DNA of 39,494 nucleotides from Gloeobacterales cyanobacterium ES-bin-313. Lineage in GTDB: Bacteria > Cyanobacteriota > Cyanobacteriia > Gloeobacterales > Gloeobacteraceae. Numbering within the stretch: position 1 is the stretch's first letter; each line of letters opens with the position of its first letter. This document shows positions 17,028 to 25,505 of the stretch, piece by piece. A program made the translations under genes and the position numbers. A model generated the notes under the pieces. The model worked only from the letters and a program-made list of their open reading frames with translations, was not told the origin of the DNA and searched no databases. Where the stretch lies: contig JACMLN010000159.1 of assembly GCA_014379585.1 (NCBI GenBank), positions 1-39,494 on the forward strand. Reading direction: 5' to 3'.

Positions 17028-18137
17028 TTATGTCACGGAAATATCTTTCATTGTCCTGGGTGGCAGATCCTCTGAAGAGCCCTGTAGACCAAGGGGTAGA
17101 ACTGCATCGTTGTCGGCGGGTGGCTGGTCATTAAATTGCGCCATGAAAGCCTGGACATTTTCGGGCAAGTGCGCAAAGGAGAACTGGGCATCTCCAGCGG
17201 CAATGGTTGCCCAGAAGTAACGCAGATGTTCAGAGTACTGCGCTGCTTGGGTTTGGGGGATCTCAAGCGCACCACTGAGCCAACGGATCATGTAGTGGTG
17301 GCTGCCTTGAGCCATGCGTTCAAGAGTAACCTTCTGCAATTCTGGCCAGTCGGGGAGGTTTTTTATATGGTGCGTTTCAACCTGTAACTTCCCGTCTTCC
17401 CAGTTCAAAATGCGGTAGGGATGGGGGTAACTGACGAGGGAGCCGGTGGTAATTTCGTAGAGATTGCCTTGCTGGGCAATATCTTGAACGTGTAAGTGAC
17501 CTGTGAACACCATGGCACTGTAGCCTTTGAGCACCTCGACGAGGGCATCGGTGGGCAAAATATAGTTGCTCAAAATGGGGTTGAGGCGCTGAAATGGTAG
17601 ATGTTCCAGTAAGTTGTGATGCACCATCACCAGCCAAATGGCCTCAGGATGCGCGGCGAGGCGGCTTGCGACCCAGGTCAGCTGGGCTTGATCGAGTCTG
17701 CCAAGCACTTTGCTGCCTTCGATCACGTTGGAGTTGAGACCGATGAGTCGCACTCCAGGTAAGATTTCGCGTTCGTAGTCCAAACCCTCAGAATCGTCGT
17801 AGCCGAACTGTCGATAAAAGCTGGGAAAGTCTTTTAAGCCCAGCAATTCGGGCGAACTCTCCCAAGTGCGCGCATCGTGATTGCCAGCAATGACGTAGGT
17901 TGGAAAGGGTAGCTTTTCGAGTGTCTCCCGTAGCCACGCGTGGTTGACCTGCTCCGAATTTTGGGTCAGATCGCCGGGGATGAGCAAAAAGTCGAGATCG
18001 CAAATTTGCAGATGCTCCAGTACCGCACTGAGAGCAGACTGACTGACTTCATACAGAGGGGCACGACCGGGGTAGTCCTCAAGGGTTTCCGGCAGAGTAA
18101 TGTGGGGGTCACTGAGGATAGCAAAGCGAAAATGCAT
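17028..18137 (-). CDS. calcineurin-like metallophosphoesterase (Icc/CpdA-like)
   Basis: 369 residues. Metal-ligand motifs of the family are present in order: D10-x-H12 in LSDPHITLP, G-D56 in PGDLTQ, G-N86-H87-D in AGNHDAR, MVHH in VMVHHNLLEH, and TGHLHVQD. These form the di-metal centre of class III cyclic-nucleotide and related phosphodiesterases. About 100 C-terminal residues follow the catalytic domain, including an acidic/Pro-rich tail; they are not part of the core. The physiological substrate (cAMP, a phosphoprotein, or a phospho-sugar) cannot be told from sequence. It faces the RNase II gene convergently with a 35-nt gap. Confidence 0.88.
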   Translation of the reverse strand: MHFRFAILSDPHITLPETLEDYPGRAPLYEVSQSALSAVLEHLQICDLDFLLIPGDLTQNSEQVNHAWLRETLEKLPFPTYVIAGNHDARTWESSPELLGLKDFPSFYRQFGYDDSEGLDYEREILPGVRLIGLNSNVIEGSKVLGRLDQAQLTWVASRLAAHPEAIWLVMVHHNLLEHLPFQRLNPILSNYILPTDALVEVLKGYSAMVFTGHLHVQDIAQQGNLYEITTGSLVSYPHPYRILNWEDGKLQVETHHIKNLPDWPELQKVTLERMAQGSHHYMIRWLSGALEIPQTQAAQYSEHLRYFWATIAAGDAQFSFAHLPENVQAFMAQFNDQPPADNDAVLPLGLQGSSEDLPPRTMKDISVT

Positions 18138-18185
18138 GCAACTGACTCTCTAAACGCTCCTCAAAAATCTTGTCACAGAAGCGAC

Positions 18186-18500
18186 CTATGCGGGAGGTTC
18201 CGGAACTTCTTGTAATCTGCGGCGCAGCTGGGTTGAGGGGGCAAAGACAGCCATCCATGCCCCAGGCACAACGACAGGCAGTCTAGTGCGTGGGTGTTGG
18301 TTGACGCGAGAACGCCGATAACGCCGATTAAACGTGCCGAAGCTCGACAACTGGACACTTTGGCCAGCGACGAGGGCATCGCTAATCGCATCGAGAGCTG
18401 CCTGGAGAGCGGCAGCAGCCAGTTTTTGGCTCAGACCATCGACGCGCTCGGCCATTTGCTGAACTAACTGTTGACGGTTAAGGGCTTCTGAATTTTCCAT
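18186..18500 (-). CDS. HU/IHF-family DNA-binding protein
   Basis: 104 residues from ATG 18500, where the HU fold begins (NRQQLVQQMAERV...). Typical features: a helical dimerisation half, then VQLSSFGTFNRRYRRSRVNQ and HPRTRLPVVVPG, matching the beta-arm with its conserved F-G-T-F and R-x-x-R-x-x-x-N-P segments. Such proteins bend DNA and compact the nucleoid. The C-terminal helix ends with an 8-residue Pro-rich tail. An upstream in-frame start at 18602 would add residues without family resemblance. No SD is visible. Confidence 0.82.
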   Translation of the reverse strand: MENSEALNRQQLVQQMAERVDGLSQKLAAAALQAALDAISDALVAGQSVQLSSFGTFNRRYRRSRVNQHPRTRLPVVVPGAWMAVFAPSTQLRRRLQEVPEPPA

Positions 18501-18643
18501 GGGGGGGTAGATAAAACAAAAAGTGGCCCGACATTGATCGGACCACACATTTTTAACTTGGGTGGGAGGCGTAGATGCAGTCTGAGGCATTCCGAAAAGC
18601 AATGTTGTGTCACATACTACAGGTGTTGCCTTCGTAATGCCTC

Positions 18644-19408
18644 ATGGTCTATGGGATGAGCGAACAGACCTTGAATTGGGACGGTGTCAGCGTTAGCGCC
18701 CGCACTAGTGGTCAGGGAACCGCGATGATTCTGCTCCACAGTTTAGGGGGACAGAGTGATCACTGGCAGTTTGTCCAGCCGACTCTCGCTGAAGCTGGAT
18801 TTCGCGTCACCGCCCTCGACTTACCGGGGCACGGCAATTCAGGATTGCCGGAGAGTCACTTTACTCCTCGCTGGATGGGAGAAGCCCTCGCCCGTTCCTT
18901 GGATCGTCCGACGATCCTCGTCGGCAATAGCCTCGGTGGTTGGGTTGCCCTCAGAGCCTACTTGTCTCGTCCTGAAATGGTTTTAGGGATCTGTTTGGTG
19001 GCCAGTGCAGGACTAAAAGGGATGCCCACCCGCCCCCCAAAAATGCGCCTCAATCCTGGGCAGAACAATCTACTCGATACCCTGCTGCAGGCTGTATTTT
19101 TTGCCCCACAACATCTCTTGCCTAGTGCGCGCGAAGCCCTCATGCGGGGCATTTTTACCCCTGCTCTGCTCAAACTCGTTCCAGATGGGTTGCTCTATCC
19201 TGCGGATCTCATGGAGATTCAGTGCCCAACATCGATCATCTGGGGCCAAGACGATCAGATCTTGCCTGTGACTTGGGCAGACCAATTTGCCCGCTCTCTG
19301 CCTTTCTACAAGAAGTTGGTTATTCCGCGATGTGGGCATCTTCCCCAGCTTGAACATCCTGAGCTATTCAATCGAGAATTACTTGCTTTTGCAAAGGTTT
19401 TTCAATGA
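18644..19408 (+). CDS. alpha/beta-fold hydrolase
   Basis: 254 residues. The fold is recognisable from LLHSLGG (oxyanion region, residues 31-36), LDLPGHGNS, the nucleophile elbow G94-N-S96-L-G-G, an IIWGQDD segment carrying the likely catalytic Asp, and a CGHLPQLEHP segment carrying the catalytic His. No signal peptide. This superfamily includes esterases, dehalogenases and C-C hydrolases; the substrate is not predictable. The start may be ATG 18644 or the in-frame ATG 18656. It ends 12 nt from the convergent GST gene. Confidence 0.86.
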   Translation: MVYGMSEQTLNWDGVSVSARTSGQGTAMILLHSLGGQSDHWQFVQPTLAEAGFRVTALDLPGHGNSGLPESHFTPRWMGEALARSLDRPTILVGNSLGGWVALRAYLSRPEMVLGICLVASAGLKGMPTRPPKMRLNPGQNNLLDTLLQAVFFAPQHLLPSAREALMRGIFTPALLKLVPDGLLYPADLMEIQCPTSIIWGQDDQILPVTWADQFARSLPFYKKLVIPRCGHLPQLEHPELFNRELLAFAKVFQ

Positions 19409-19420
19409 TTTCTCAGTGCA

Positions 19421-20116
19421 TCAGTTTTGAGTAGGTGCCGTTTGACCAAAGAGCACTTTTTTGGCTTCTTCGCTCATCGGTGCTGGTGCTGAAACTGCTA
19501 ATCCTTTTGCATAGGCGCGTAGAACCGCCGGACGTTCGGCCATCCCTTCGAACCAGCGTTTGAGGTGGGGAAAGTCTTCGAGTTTTTGTTGCTGGCGTTC
19601 GTAGGGCACGACCCAGGGATAGCTGGCCATATCCGCAATCGAATATTCCCCAGCCACGTAGGGGAAGTTGGCTAACTGGCGGTTAAGCACCCCGTAGAGC
19701 CGATTGGTTTCTTTGACGTAGCGGTCGATGGCGTAGGGAATTTTCTCGGGTGCGTACTGACCAAAGTGATGATTTTGGCCAGCCATGGGGCCAAGGCCAC
19801 CCATCTGCCAAAACAGCCATTCTGTGACTTTGACGCGGCCACGCACATCGGTAGGCAAAAACTTTCCGGTTTTCTCGGCAAGGTAGAGCAAAATTGCCCC
19901 TGACTCAAACACAGAAATCGGTTCACCCCCCCCTTGAGGGGCTTGGTCGATGATTGCAGGCATACGATTGTTGGGGGCAATTTTGAGGAAATCGGGTTTG
20001 AACTGATCTCCAGCCCCGATGTTGACGGGATGAATCTGGTAATTGAGATCTGCTTCTTCTAGGAAAATGGTGATCTTGTGGCCGTTGGGTGTTGGCCAGT
20101 AGTAGAGATCGATCAT
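19421..20116 (-). CDS. yfcG: YfcG-like (Nu-class) glutathione transferase / disulfide-bond oxidoreductase
   Basis: 231 residues. The N-terminus MIDLYYWPTPNGHKITIFLEE matches E. coli YfcG closely, including T9 and N11, the residues that position glutathione disulfide in that enzyme. Further shared blocks are NNRMPAIID, ISVFESGAILLYLAEKTG and MGGLGPMAGQNHHF. YfcG reduces disulfides with glutathione and has low classical GST activity; this protein is likely to act the same way in the cytoplasm. AGGAG lies about 9 nt ahead of ATG 20116; a longer frame to 20185 is not family-like. Confidence 0.9.
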   Translation of the reverse strand: MIDLYYWPTPNGHKITIFLEEADLNYQIHPVNIGAGDQFKPDFLKIAPNNRMPAIIDQAPQGGGEPISVFESGAILLYLAEKTGKFLPTDVRGRVKVTEWLFWQMGGLGPMAGQNHHFGQYAPEKIPYAIDRYVKETNRLYGVLNRQLANFPYVAGEYSIADMASYPWVVPYERQQQKLEDFPHLKRWFEGMAERPAVLRAYAKGLAVSAPAPMSEEAKKVLFGQTAPTQN

Positions 20117-20352
20117 CGCGCAAGGCTCCTGTCGGTTGCTCTTCCAACGATAGCGATTTCTTCGGCTCCGTGTCAGGCTTTCCAAGATGATTGGAGGCGA
20201 TCCACAGGTTGCTCCTAATGGCTGCTTGGGACTTACTCATTGATTTTCCTGCGGCTCAGTGCAGGCAAAGTTCCGTCTCAGGGTAATGGTGATTGTGCTT
20301 TAGGACAGTTACTAATGAGAAAAGAGCCCAGAAACCTGTCTTTGTATGACCC

Positions 20353-20360
20353 AAGGAGGT
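20353..20360 (+). promoter_or_regulatory. strong Shine-Dalgarno site
   Basis: AAGGAGGT sits 4 nt before ATG 20365, complementary to the 16S rRNA 3' end. It is the strongest RBS in the window and fixes the start of the two-repeat secreted protein. Confidence 0.8.
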
Positions 20361-20364
20361 CTCG

Positions 20365-20883
20365 ATGAAAATCCTCGCTGCATTTGCAACTGCCTTTGTT
20401 GGACTGGCACTCATTGCCACTTCTGCTTCAGCTGACCCAACAGGAGATGGCAACTTGTTTGGTGCTGCCGAAGTCTGTGGGATCCCCACTGCAGGTATCC
20501 CTTACACGGATGGTCCTGGGTTCGAATCTGCCCGCCAAAATGCCCTACGTTCGCGACAAGATTGTCAGCAAGTCAGCTATACCGTCGGCCAATTAACGGG
20601 TCGGCAAGCGCGCGGCAACCAATTTAACTACCGCCGCCCCAACCGCGTGGCGCGTGGCAATGGTCAAGGCAGATATAATCCCCAAAGCAATCTCGCTTAC
20701 GCCGCCCCTAGCAATCTCGGCAATTTGTTTGGTGCTGCTCAAGCCTGTGGGATCTCTACGAATGGCATTCCTTTTGTCGGTGGAAGTGCTTTTGAATCTG
20801 CCCGACAAACTGCTTTGCGCTCTCGCCAGGATTGTTCACAGGTTGCCTTTACGGTTTCCAAAACTGCTCGCCGTCCTTACTAG
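20365..20883 (+). CDS. secreted protein with two Cys-containing repeats
   Basis: 172 residues with a signal peptide (cleavage near A23). The mature part has two copies of a module of about 45 residues: residues 29-74 and 119-164. Consensus GNLFGAA-x-x-CGI-x-T-x-GIP...FESARQ-x-ALRSRQDC-x-QV. Each copy has two cysteines, C38/C67 and C128/C157, with the same 29-residue spacing, so intra-module disulfides are likely. A linker rich in Asn, Arg and Gln separates them. I do not recognise the family. A near-perfect SD AAGGAGGT (20353-20360) precedes ATG 20365, suggesting high expression. Confidence 0.75.
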   Translation: MKILAAFATAFVGLALIATSASADPTGDGNLFGAAEVCGIPTAGIPYTDGPGFESARQNALRSRQDCQQVSYTVGQLTGRQARGNQFNYRRPNRVARGNGQGRYNPQSNLAYAAPSNLGNLFGAAQACGISTNGIPFVGGSAFESARQTALRSRQDCSQVAFTVSKTARRPY

Positions 20884-20995
20884 CAAGGACGGTAGGCTTC
20901 CCAGACCCCAGGGCGAAAACAAGATCAGGTGGCGGGCACGATACTCAAACGATGTTTTGAGATATTTAGAAGAACATTGGGTTTGGGCAATAAAA

Positions 20996-21049
20996 AACCT
21001 GGGGATCCCGCTAAAAGCTGCTTTGAAATCTTTTTGGGACTCCCAGGTT
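20996..21049 (-). terminator. intrinsic terminator of the TonB-C-like gene (minus strand)
   Basis: AACCTGGG (20996-21003) pairs with CCCAGGTT (21042-21049), and inside it TCCC (21006-21009) pairs with GGGA (21036-21039) across a symmetric 2x2 internal loop. Read on the minus strand the stem is followed by a T-run (complement of the A-run 20992-20997). It lies 18 nt beyond the minus-strand stop at 21067. Confidence 0.65.
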
Positions 21050-21066
21050 GATGCAATGGAAATCAG

Positions 21067-21675
21067 TTAAGGGGTGGTATTTAAAACGATTTTCCGGCCA
21101 TCGGGCAAGAGGCTCAAGGAGCGCTCTAAGGAGTTGGGGCTACCGATGGATCGACCATCCCAAAACAGTTCTGTGACTGTCACCGAGGGAATATCGTTGG
21201 GCAAGGACTCTAGATCGCCTGTGGCATAAACCGTCTCCACAGCTTCGCGAGCGACATCCGGTGAGGCCGTTGTATGATCGCCAAGAATTTGAACATCGCT
21301 GACTTGACCGCAGCGACCAATTTTGTACTGAACCACGGTGTAACTATCTGGCAGTGCCCGCTCAAAGTACAGCGCGTGGTGGAGGTGCATTTCTGCAGAG
21401 AGATAGTTGTTGTAGCTAGCAAGAGACAACTGCGTCTCGGGGCTAAGGGTTTTTCTGGCGGACAACTGGGCAAGGTTTTCAGGAAGGCTAGAAACTTCCT
21501 CGGCCCAACGCAACAGTTTGCCAGGGTTTAACGTGTCGGTGATTTCTTGTTCGAGTGCCTGGTAGCCATCCCGGAATTGGGCGGGATGAATCGCACTGAA
21601 CATTGCACCGGAAACGGGAGTCAAGACGATGGCAAGGCCGAGAGCCAAGAACCAATTTTGTTGTCCATGTATCAT
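21067..21675 (-). CDS. membrane-anchored protein with a TonB-C-like C-terminal domain
   Basis: 202 residues. A hydrophobic N-terminal segment (WFLALGLAIVLTPVSGAMFSA, about residues 7-27) is either a signal peptide or anchor. A helical middle part (about 35-105) leads to a C-terminal domain with SYTVVQYKIGRCGQVSDVQI and REAVETVYATGDLESLP, resembling the beta-alpha-beta TonB C-terminal fold (yet no TonB Pro-rich linker). The assignment is by pattern only. I choose ATG 21675 because GGAGAG stands about 6 nt ahead; the frame extends to 21708. No exbBD genes are nearby. Confidence 0.62.
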   Translation of the reverse strand: MIHGQQNWFLALGLAIVLTPVSGAMFSAIHPAQFRDGYQALEQEITDTLNPGKLLRWAEEVSSLPENLAQLSARKTLSPETQLSLASYNNYLSAEMHLHHALYFERALPDSYTVVQYKIGRCGQVSDVQILGDHTTASPDVAREAVETVYATGDLESLPNDIPSVTVTELFWDGRSIGSPNSLERSLSLLPDGRKIVLNTTP

Positions 21676-21786
21676 AACAATCTCTCCTAATCGAGGTGTG
21701 CCCTTCAAGAAGTAGCTTCCATGATGAATGTTCCAAAGCCGGATGTCACCAGGAAATATTTTTGTCGCCGCAATGAAGGCCGATCT

Positions 21787-22284
21787 TCACGAAAGACCGA
21801 TCACATACTTGCGCCACTCTTCGTTGATCCCACCGCGCAGGTGCTTGGTAATTTCGAAGTGGAGGGAACTATGGGGACGGCGCGGGACAGAATTGAGGGG
21901 CATGGCGGCTTCTTTGGGAGTGCGGTTGCCCTTGCGAATATTGCAGCGCACACACGCGGTCACAACATTGTCCCATTCGTCGATCCCACCACGGGAGCGC
22001 GGAATGATGTGATCGATGGTTAGATCTTCTTTGAAGCCACAGTACTGACAGGTATGGCTGTCGCGGTGGAGGACGTTGCGGCGAGTTAGTGGAATTTCTT
22101 TGTAAGGAACAGACACATAATGTCGCAACCGGATCACCGTCGGCAACGGAAAATTCCTCGATAAAACTCGGCCATTGTGCTCCACCTGCTCAGCTTTCTC
22201 TTTTAGCAGCAGAATCACTGCCCGACGCCAACTGGTGATGTTGAGCGGTTCGTAGGAAGCGTTAAGAACGAGCACCTTCCCCAT
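21787..22284 (-). CDS. HNH endonuclease family protein
   Basis: 165 residues from ATG 22284 (MGKVLVLNASYEPLN); the in-frame TTG 22290 is less likely. The C-terminal half has the HNH core with zinc-binding CxxC pairs: CQYCG, then DHIIPRSRGG, DNVVTACVRCN and KGNRTP. The N-terminal half (about 1-75) with NITSWRRAVILLLKEKAE is the conserved partner region of this widely distributed bacterial HNH group, which in cyanobacteria is a conserved housekeeping gene of unknown substrate. No intein or intron is attached. Confidence 0.87.
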   Translation of the reverse strand: MGKVLVLNASYEPLNITSWRRAVILLLKEKAEQVEHNGRVLSRNFPLPTVIRLRHYVSVPYKEIPLTRRNVLHRDSHTCQYCGFKEDLTIDHIIPRSRGGIDEWDNVVTACVRCNIRKGNRTPKEAAMPLNSVPRRPHSSLHFEITKHLRGGINEEWRKYVIGLS

Positions 22285-22375
22285 GGGCAAAACCTAGCAG
22301 TCGGGGTCGAAGTTTGCCAGATCTTAACATGTGTTGCAGTATATGAGGACAAGCAGTTGTACCAAGAGGTTCACC

Positions 22376-22729
22376 ATGCGACTAGTACGGGTTCACTGTG
22401 ATGCCCAGGGAGAGTTGACAATTGCCTGGTATCCGTTTGATCGTAGTGGCAAGACTGATTTTGAACATCCTTTACAACGTCCCTACCCGCTGGTCAGAAC
22501 AGGGTTGGAAGTAGTCGGTCCAGCCACCCTCGACCTCGTCGTCGAAGATGACTACAGTCAGGTCTACACAGTGCTGGTTCCAGAAGGGGGTCTGGCACCC
22601 TGGATGTTTCACTATCTCTATGCGGCGCTCTGGGAACACATTGTCGTCGTCAAGCACTTTTTGCCCCCTGCCCCAACATCCTCAGATATCGAACGGCTCG
22701 ATGCCCTCACAACGTCGGTTATTGCTTAA
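22376..22729 (+). CDS. conserved hypothetical protein
   Basis: 117 residues from ATG 22376 with AGAGGT 5-10 nt upstream; the frame extends upstream to 22331 without support. Mixed alpha/beta soluble protein, rich in Tyr, Trp and Pro (AWYPFDRSGKTDFEHPLQRP), with an Asp-rich strand LDLVVEDDYSQVYTVLVPEG and a helix AALWEHIVVVKHF. No known domain. Its TAA stop overlaps the T-run of the convergent pix terminator. Confidence 0.68.
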   Translation: MRLVRVHCDAQGELTIAWYPFDRSGKTDFEHPLQRPYPLVRTGLEVVGPATLDLVVEDDYSQVYTVLVPEGGLAPWMFHYLYAALWEHIVVVKHFLPPAPTSSDIERLDALTTSVIA

Positions 22730-22756
22730 AAAAAAGGGCGCAGCAACGCTGCGCCC
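22728..22756 (-). terminator. intrinsic terminator of the pix operon
   Basis: A perfect 9-bp stem, GGGCGCAGC (22736-22744) with GCTGCGCCC (22748-22756), has a 3-nt loop. On the minus strand it is followed by eight U residues (complement of A-run 22728-22735). It lies 22 nt past the pixL stop. Confidence 0.92.
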
Positions 22757-22778
22757 GGACGGGTTGTGTCATGAACAT

Positions 22779-25487
22779 TTACATTGCGGCAGATTCGACT
22801 TTCTCTCCTTTGAGCAGACGTTGAACCCCTTGGAGCAGTTCGTCTTCGAGGTAAGGCTTGGTGAAGTAGCCCTTCGCACCGAGTTGGAAAGCGGTGAGGC
22901 GGTGTTTGTCTGCACTGCGGCTGGTGAGCATCGCCACAGGCAAGTGGTTGAGAAGGCGATCTTTTTGAACTTGGGCGAGGAATTCGAAACCATCCATGCG
23001 GGGCATTTCGACGTCGCAGAAGACAGCGTCGCAGGTAAGGCCGGAGCGCAACTTCTCGATTGCCTCTTGGCCGTCGCGAGCCTGTTCGACCCGATATCCG
23101 ACTTTCAAGAAGGTCATGGAGAGCAGTTCTCGGACGGTAATCGAGTCGTCCACAATCAAAATCGTCTTTTGAGAGGGCGTAGAGGCTGGCGTCGGTTCAG
23201 GCATGTTTGCCCAGGGCATCAGCATGGTTTGTCCGGTGGCAATCCCGATGATCTCAAGAACATCGATGATCGGGAGAACCTTACCGTTTCCAAGCACTGT
23301 CGCTCCCGCAATACCGATTGGACGCTGGACAGGGCCACGCAGTTGCTTAATCACAATTTCCTGTTCTTCGAGGAAACCATCGACTTGGATGGCCAAGAAG
23401 GTCTCGCCGCTGCGCAAGATCACTGTGGAGGTAGAAGTACTCTGGGTTAGAGGAATGCGCTCGTTGCCGTAAAGACCAATCCGGTAGTAAGGCAACAAGT
23501 CGATCAGCGGGATAAAGCGCAATTCTTGGTCGCGCCAGAGTACGTAGGTCTGCTCGTCGCGGCTGTAGATTTGGTCGGTAGGCATCTCGACCATCTCCTC
23601 GATACCGTCGAGGGGAATAGCCACCGAGGACTGGTTGTGCAGACAGAGCACAGCCCGCGAAATGCTCAAGGTCAGTGGCAGGCGAATCGTAAAGGTTGTT
23701 CCTTGGCCTTGCCGTGAATCGATGGTGATCGTTCCGCGCATCCGGGTGAGGTGGCTTTGCACCACATCGAGACCGACACCGCGTCCAGCGATCTCAGTCA
23801 CCTGTTGGGCAGTGCTGAACCCAGGCATAAAGATCAAGGGGTACAGTTCGACATCGCTCATCTTGCTAGAGTCTTCGGCAGTGATCAGTCCGCGTTCGAG
23901 GGCTTTTTCTCGAATCCGTTTTGCGTCTAGACCTTTACCGTCGTCGCTTACTGCAATCAAGGTTTGGTTGCCCTGGTGATAAGCACGAACTTCGATGCGA
24001 CCCTTGGGAGACTTACCCAATTGAGCACGCACTTCCGGTGATTCCATCCCGTGCATCAGGGCGTTGGTCACCAAGTGGGTAAGGGGATCGTAGAGTTCTT
24101 CGAGGATAGCCTTGTCGATTAAGGTATCCCGGCCTTCAAGGATCAGATCCACATCTTTGCCGAGGCCAATCGAAAGGTCGCGCACAGCCCGTGGCAGGCG
24201 ATCAACAATTTCGGCCAAAGGCAACATGCGAATCTGGTTGAGACCGTCCTGCAACTGGGTCGAAATATAGCGCAGTTGGCGGGTCACTTCATCGGATTCA
24301 TCGGTGACAAACTCGATATCCGAAGCGACTTCTTTGACCCGGACAATTAGCTCCATAATCTCCTGGGAGATCGTATGGAAAGCCGTGTACTGATCCATCT
24401 CCAGGGCATCGAAGGAGCGATCCACATAGCTTGTTTGGCTGCCATTGGAGGGCACCGCATTGCTGCTGATCGTGCCACCAGCAGCGATCCCCAGCACAGT
24501 CTTGTCGTAGTGTTCGGCGAGACTTTGGCTGACGCGATTGAGCTGTTGGGTGCGGCTTTGGAGGGTTTCAAGAAATTGGCGCATCCGAATTTGCTGGGTT
24601 TCCAGGGAATTGCGGTTGATCACCAGTTCGCCAACCATGTTGTTGAGGCCATCGAGGAGCCGCACTTCAACCCGCATGGTACGGCGGGTACTGGGGGCAG
24701 GGGTGGTGCGTGGTGGAGCCGAAAACTGCACTTCGCGGCGCGCGGGGGGCACTGTCGGTGCAACTGGGGGCACTTCAGTTTCATCATTGACATCTGGAGC
24801 TGGTGGTATTGCCGCAAAGAGGTCACTAAGATCCACCGCTGGCAATGCTTCTGGCGTAGTGGCCGGGAGCGGTTCAGGGATTTCTCCCCCAGCCGTAAAG
24901 CGAGCCAAACCTTCCGGTGTGCCAAACAGTACCGCAAGAATGTCGTCGATCACCTTGGCGGTGGCCGGAGTTGCTGGTAGCTCGAGGGTGAGGGCTGTGA
25001 CTTCCTCGATCTGTGACGCTTCAGGAAGCTCCACAATTTCGGGAATGGGAGCGACGTCTTCTTCAAGATCCGGTTGACCGAGGAGATGGCGCTCAATGCG
25101 CTGCATGAGCGGTTCAGCTTCTTCGAGGGCTTGCGCTTCAATGGCGGGATTAGGACCACCAGGCACCTGCAACTGTTGCAGTAAGCTCTGCAGAATATCC
25201 ACCGTACGCAGCAGCAAACTTTCTAGGGTTTGGCTAATCGCAATCGGCTGTTCCTGGAGGGTCTTGAAGTTATCCTCCAACCTGTGGGAGACCGTGCGGA
25301 TCGCTTGAAGTCCAAGCATCCCGGCTCCACCTTTGATCGAGTGGGCGGCACGGAACAGTTCTTTCATGCGCTCGCCGTCCTCGTCGGGATGGCGAAGTTC
25401 CATCAATCCCTGCTCTAGGGTATTGAGGTGGTCGCGGGCTTCTTCGATGAAGTATCCCAAAATGCGCTGTTGAGCTTCTAGCTGCAT
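22779..25487 (-). CDS. pixL: CheA-like hybrid histidine kinase of pilus chemotaxis
   Basis: 902 residues. Domains in order: Hpt with phospho-acceptor H49 (RAAHSIKGGAGMLG), a long acidic/Pro-rich linker (about 120-280), dimerisation and phosphotransfer helices, HATPase_c with NALMHGME, DDGKGLD and AGRGVGLDV, a CheW-like domain, and a C-terminal receiver with D825 in VFCDVEMPRMDG and the conserved Lys in FTKP. This is the CheA-REC fusion (PixL/TaxAY1/HmpE type) that in cyanobacteria relays signals from an MCP to the type IV pilus machinery. It is the last gene of the operon, 18 nt after pixJ. Confidence 0.94.
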   Translation of the reverse strand: MQLEAQQRILGYFIEEARDHLNTLEQGLMELRHPDEDGERMKELFRAAHSIKGGAGMLGLQAIRTVSHRLEDNFKTLQEQPIAISQTLESLLLRTVDILQSLLQQLQVPGGPNPAIEAQALEEAEPLMQRIERHLLGQPDLEEDVAPIPEIVELPEASQIEEVTALTLELPATPATAKVIDDILAVLFGTPEGLARFTAGGEIPEPLPATTPEALPAVDLSDLFAAIPPAPDVNDETEVPPVAPTVPPARREVQFSAPPRTTPAPSTRRTMRVEVRLLDGLNNMVGELVINRNSLETQQIRMRQFLETLQSRTQQLNRVSQSLAEHYDKTVLGIAAGGTISSNAVPSNGSQTSYVDRSFDALEMDQYTAFHTISQEIMELIVRVKEVASDIEFVTDESDEVTRQLRYISTQLQDGLNQIRMLPLAEIVDRLPRAVRDLSIGLGKDVDLILEGRDTLIDKAILEELYDPLTHLVTNALMHGMESPEVRAQLGKSPKGRIEVRAYHQGNQTLIAVSDDGKGLDAKRIREKALERGLITAEDSSKMSDVELYPLIFMPGFSTAQQVTEIAGRGVGLDVVQSHLTRMRGTITIDSRQGQGTTFTIRLPLTLSISRAVLCLHNQSSVAIPLDGIEEMVEMPTDQIYSRDEQTYVLWRDQELRFIPLIDLLPYYRIGLYGNERIPLTQSTSTSTVILRSGETFLAIQVDGFLEEQEIVIKQLRGPVQRPIGIAGATVLGNGKVLPIIDVLEIIGIATGQTMLMPWANMPEPTPASTPSQKTILIVDDSITVRELLSMTFLKVGYRVEQARDGQEAIEKLRSGLTCDAVFCDVEMPRMDGFEFLAQVQKDRLLNHLPVAMLTSRSADKHRLTAFQLGAKGYFTKPYLEDELLQGVQRLLKGEKVESAAM

Positions 25488-25505
25488 GACTCGATTCCCG
25501 AAAGT

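Noticed and set aside
22548-23450. 300-codon plus-strand open frame opposite pixL
   Set aside because: It runs through the convergent hypothetical gene and terminator into pixL antisense, with no motifs; a shadow frame.
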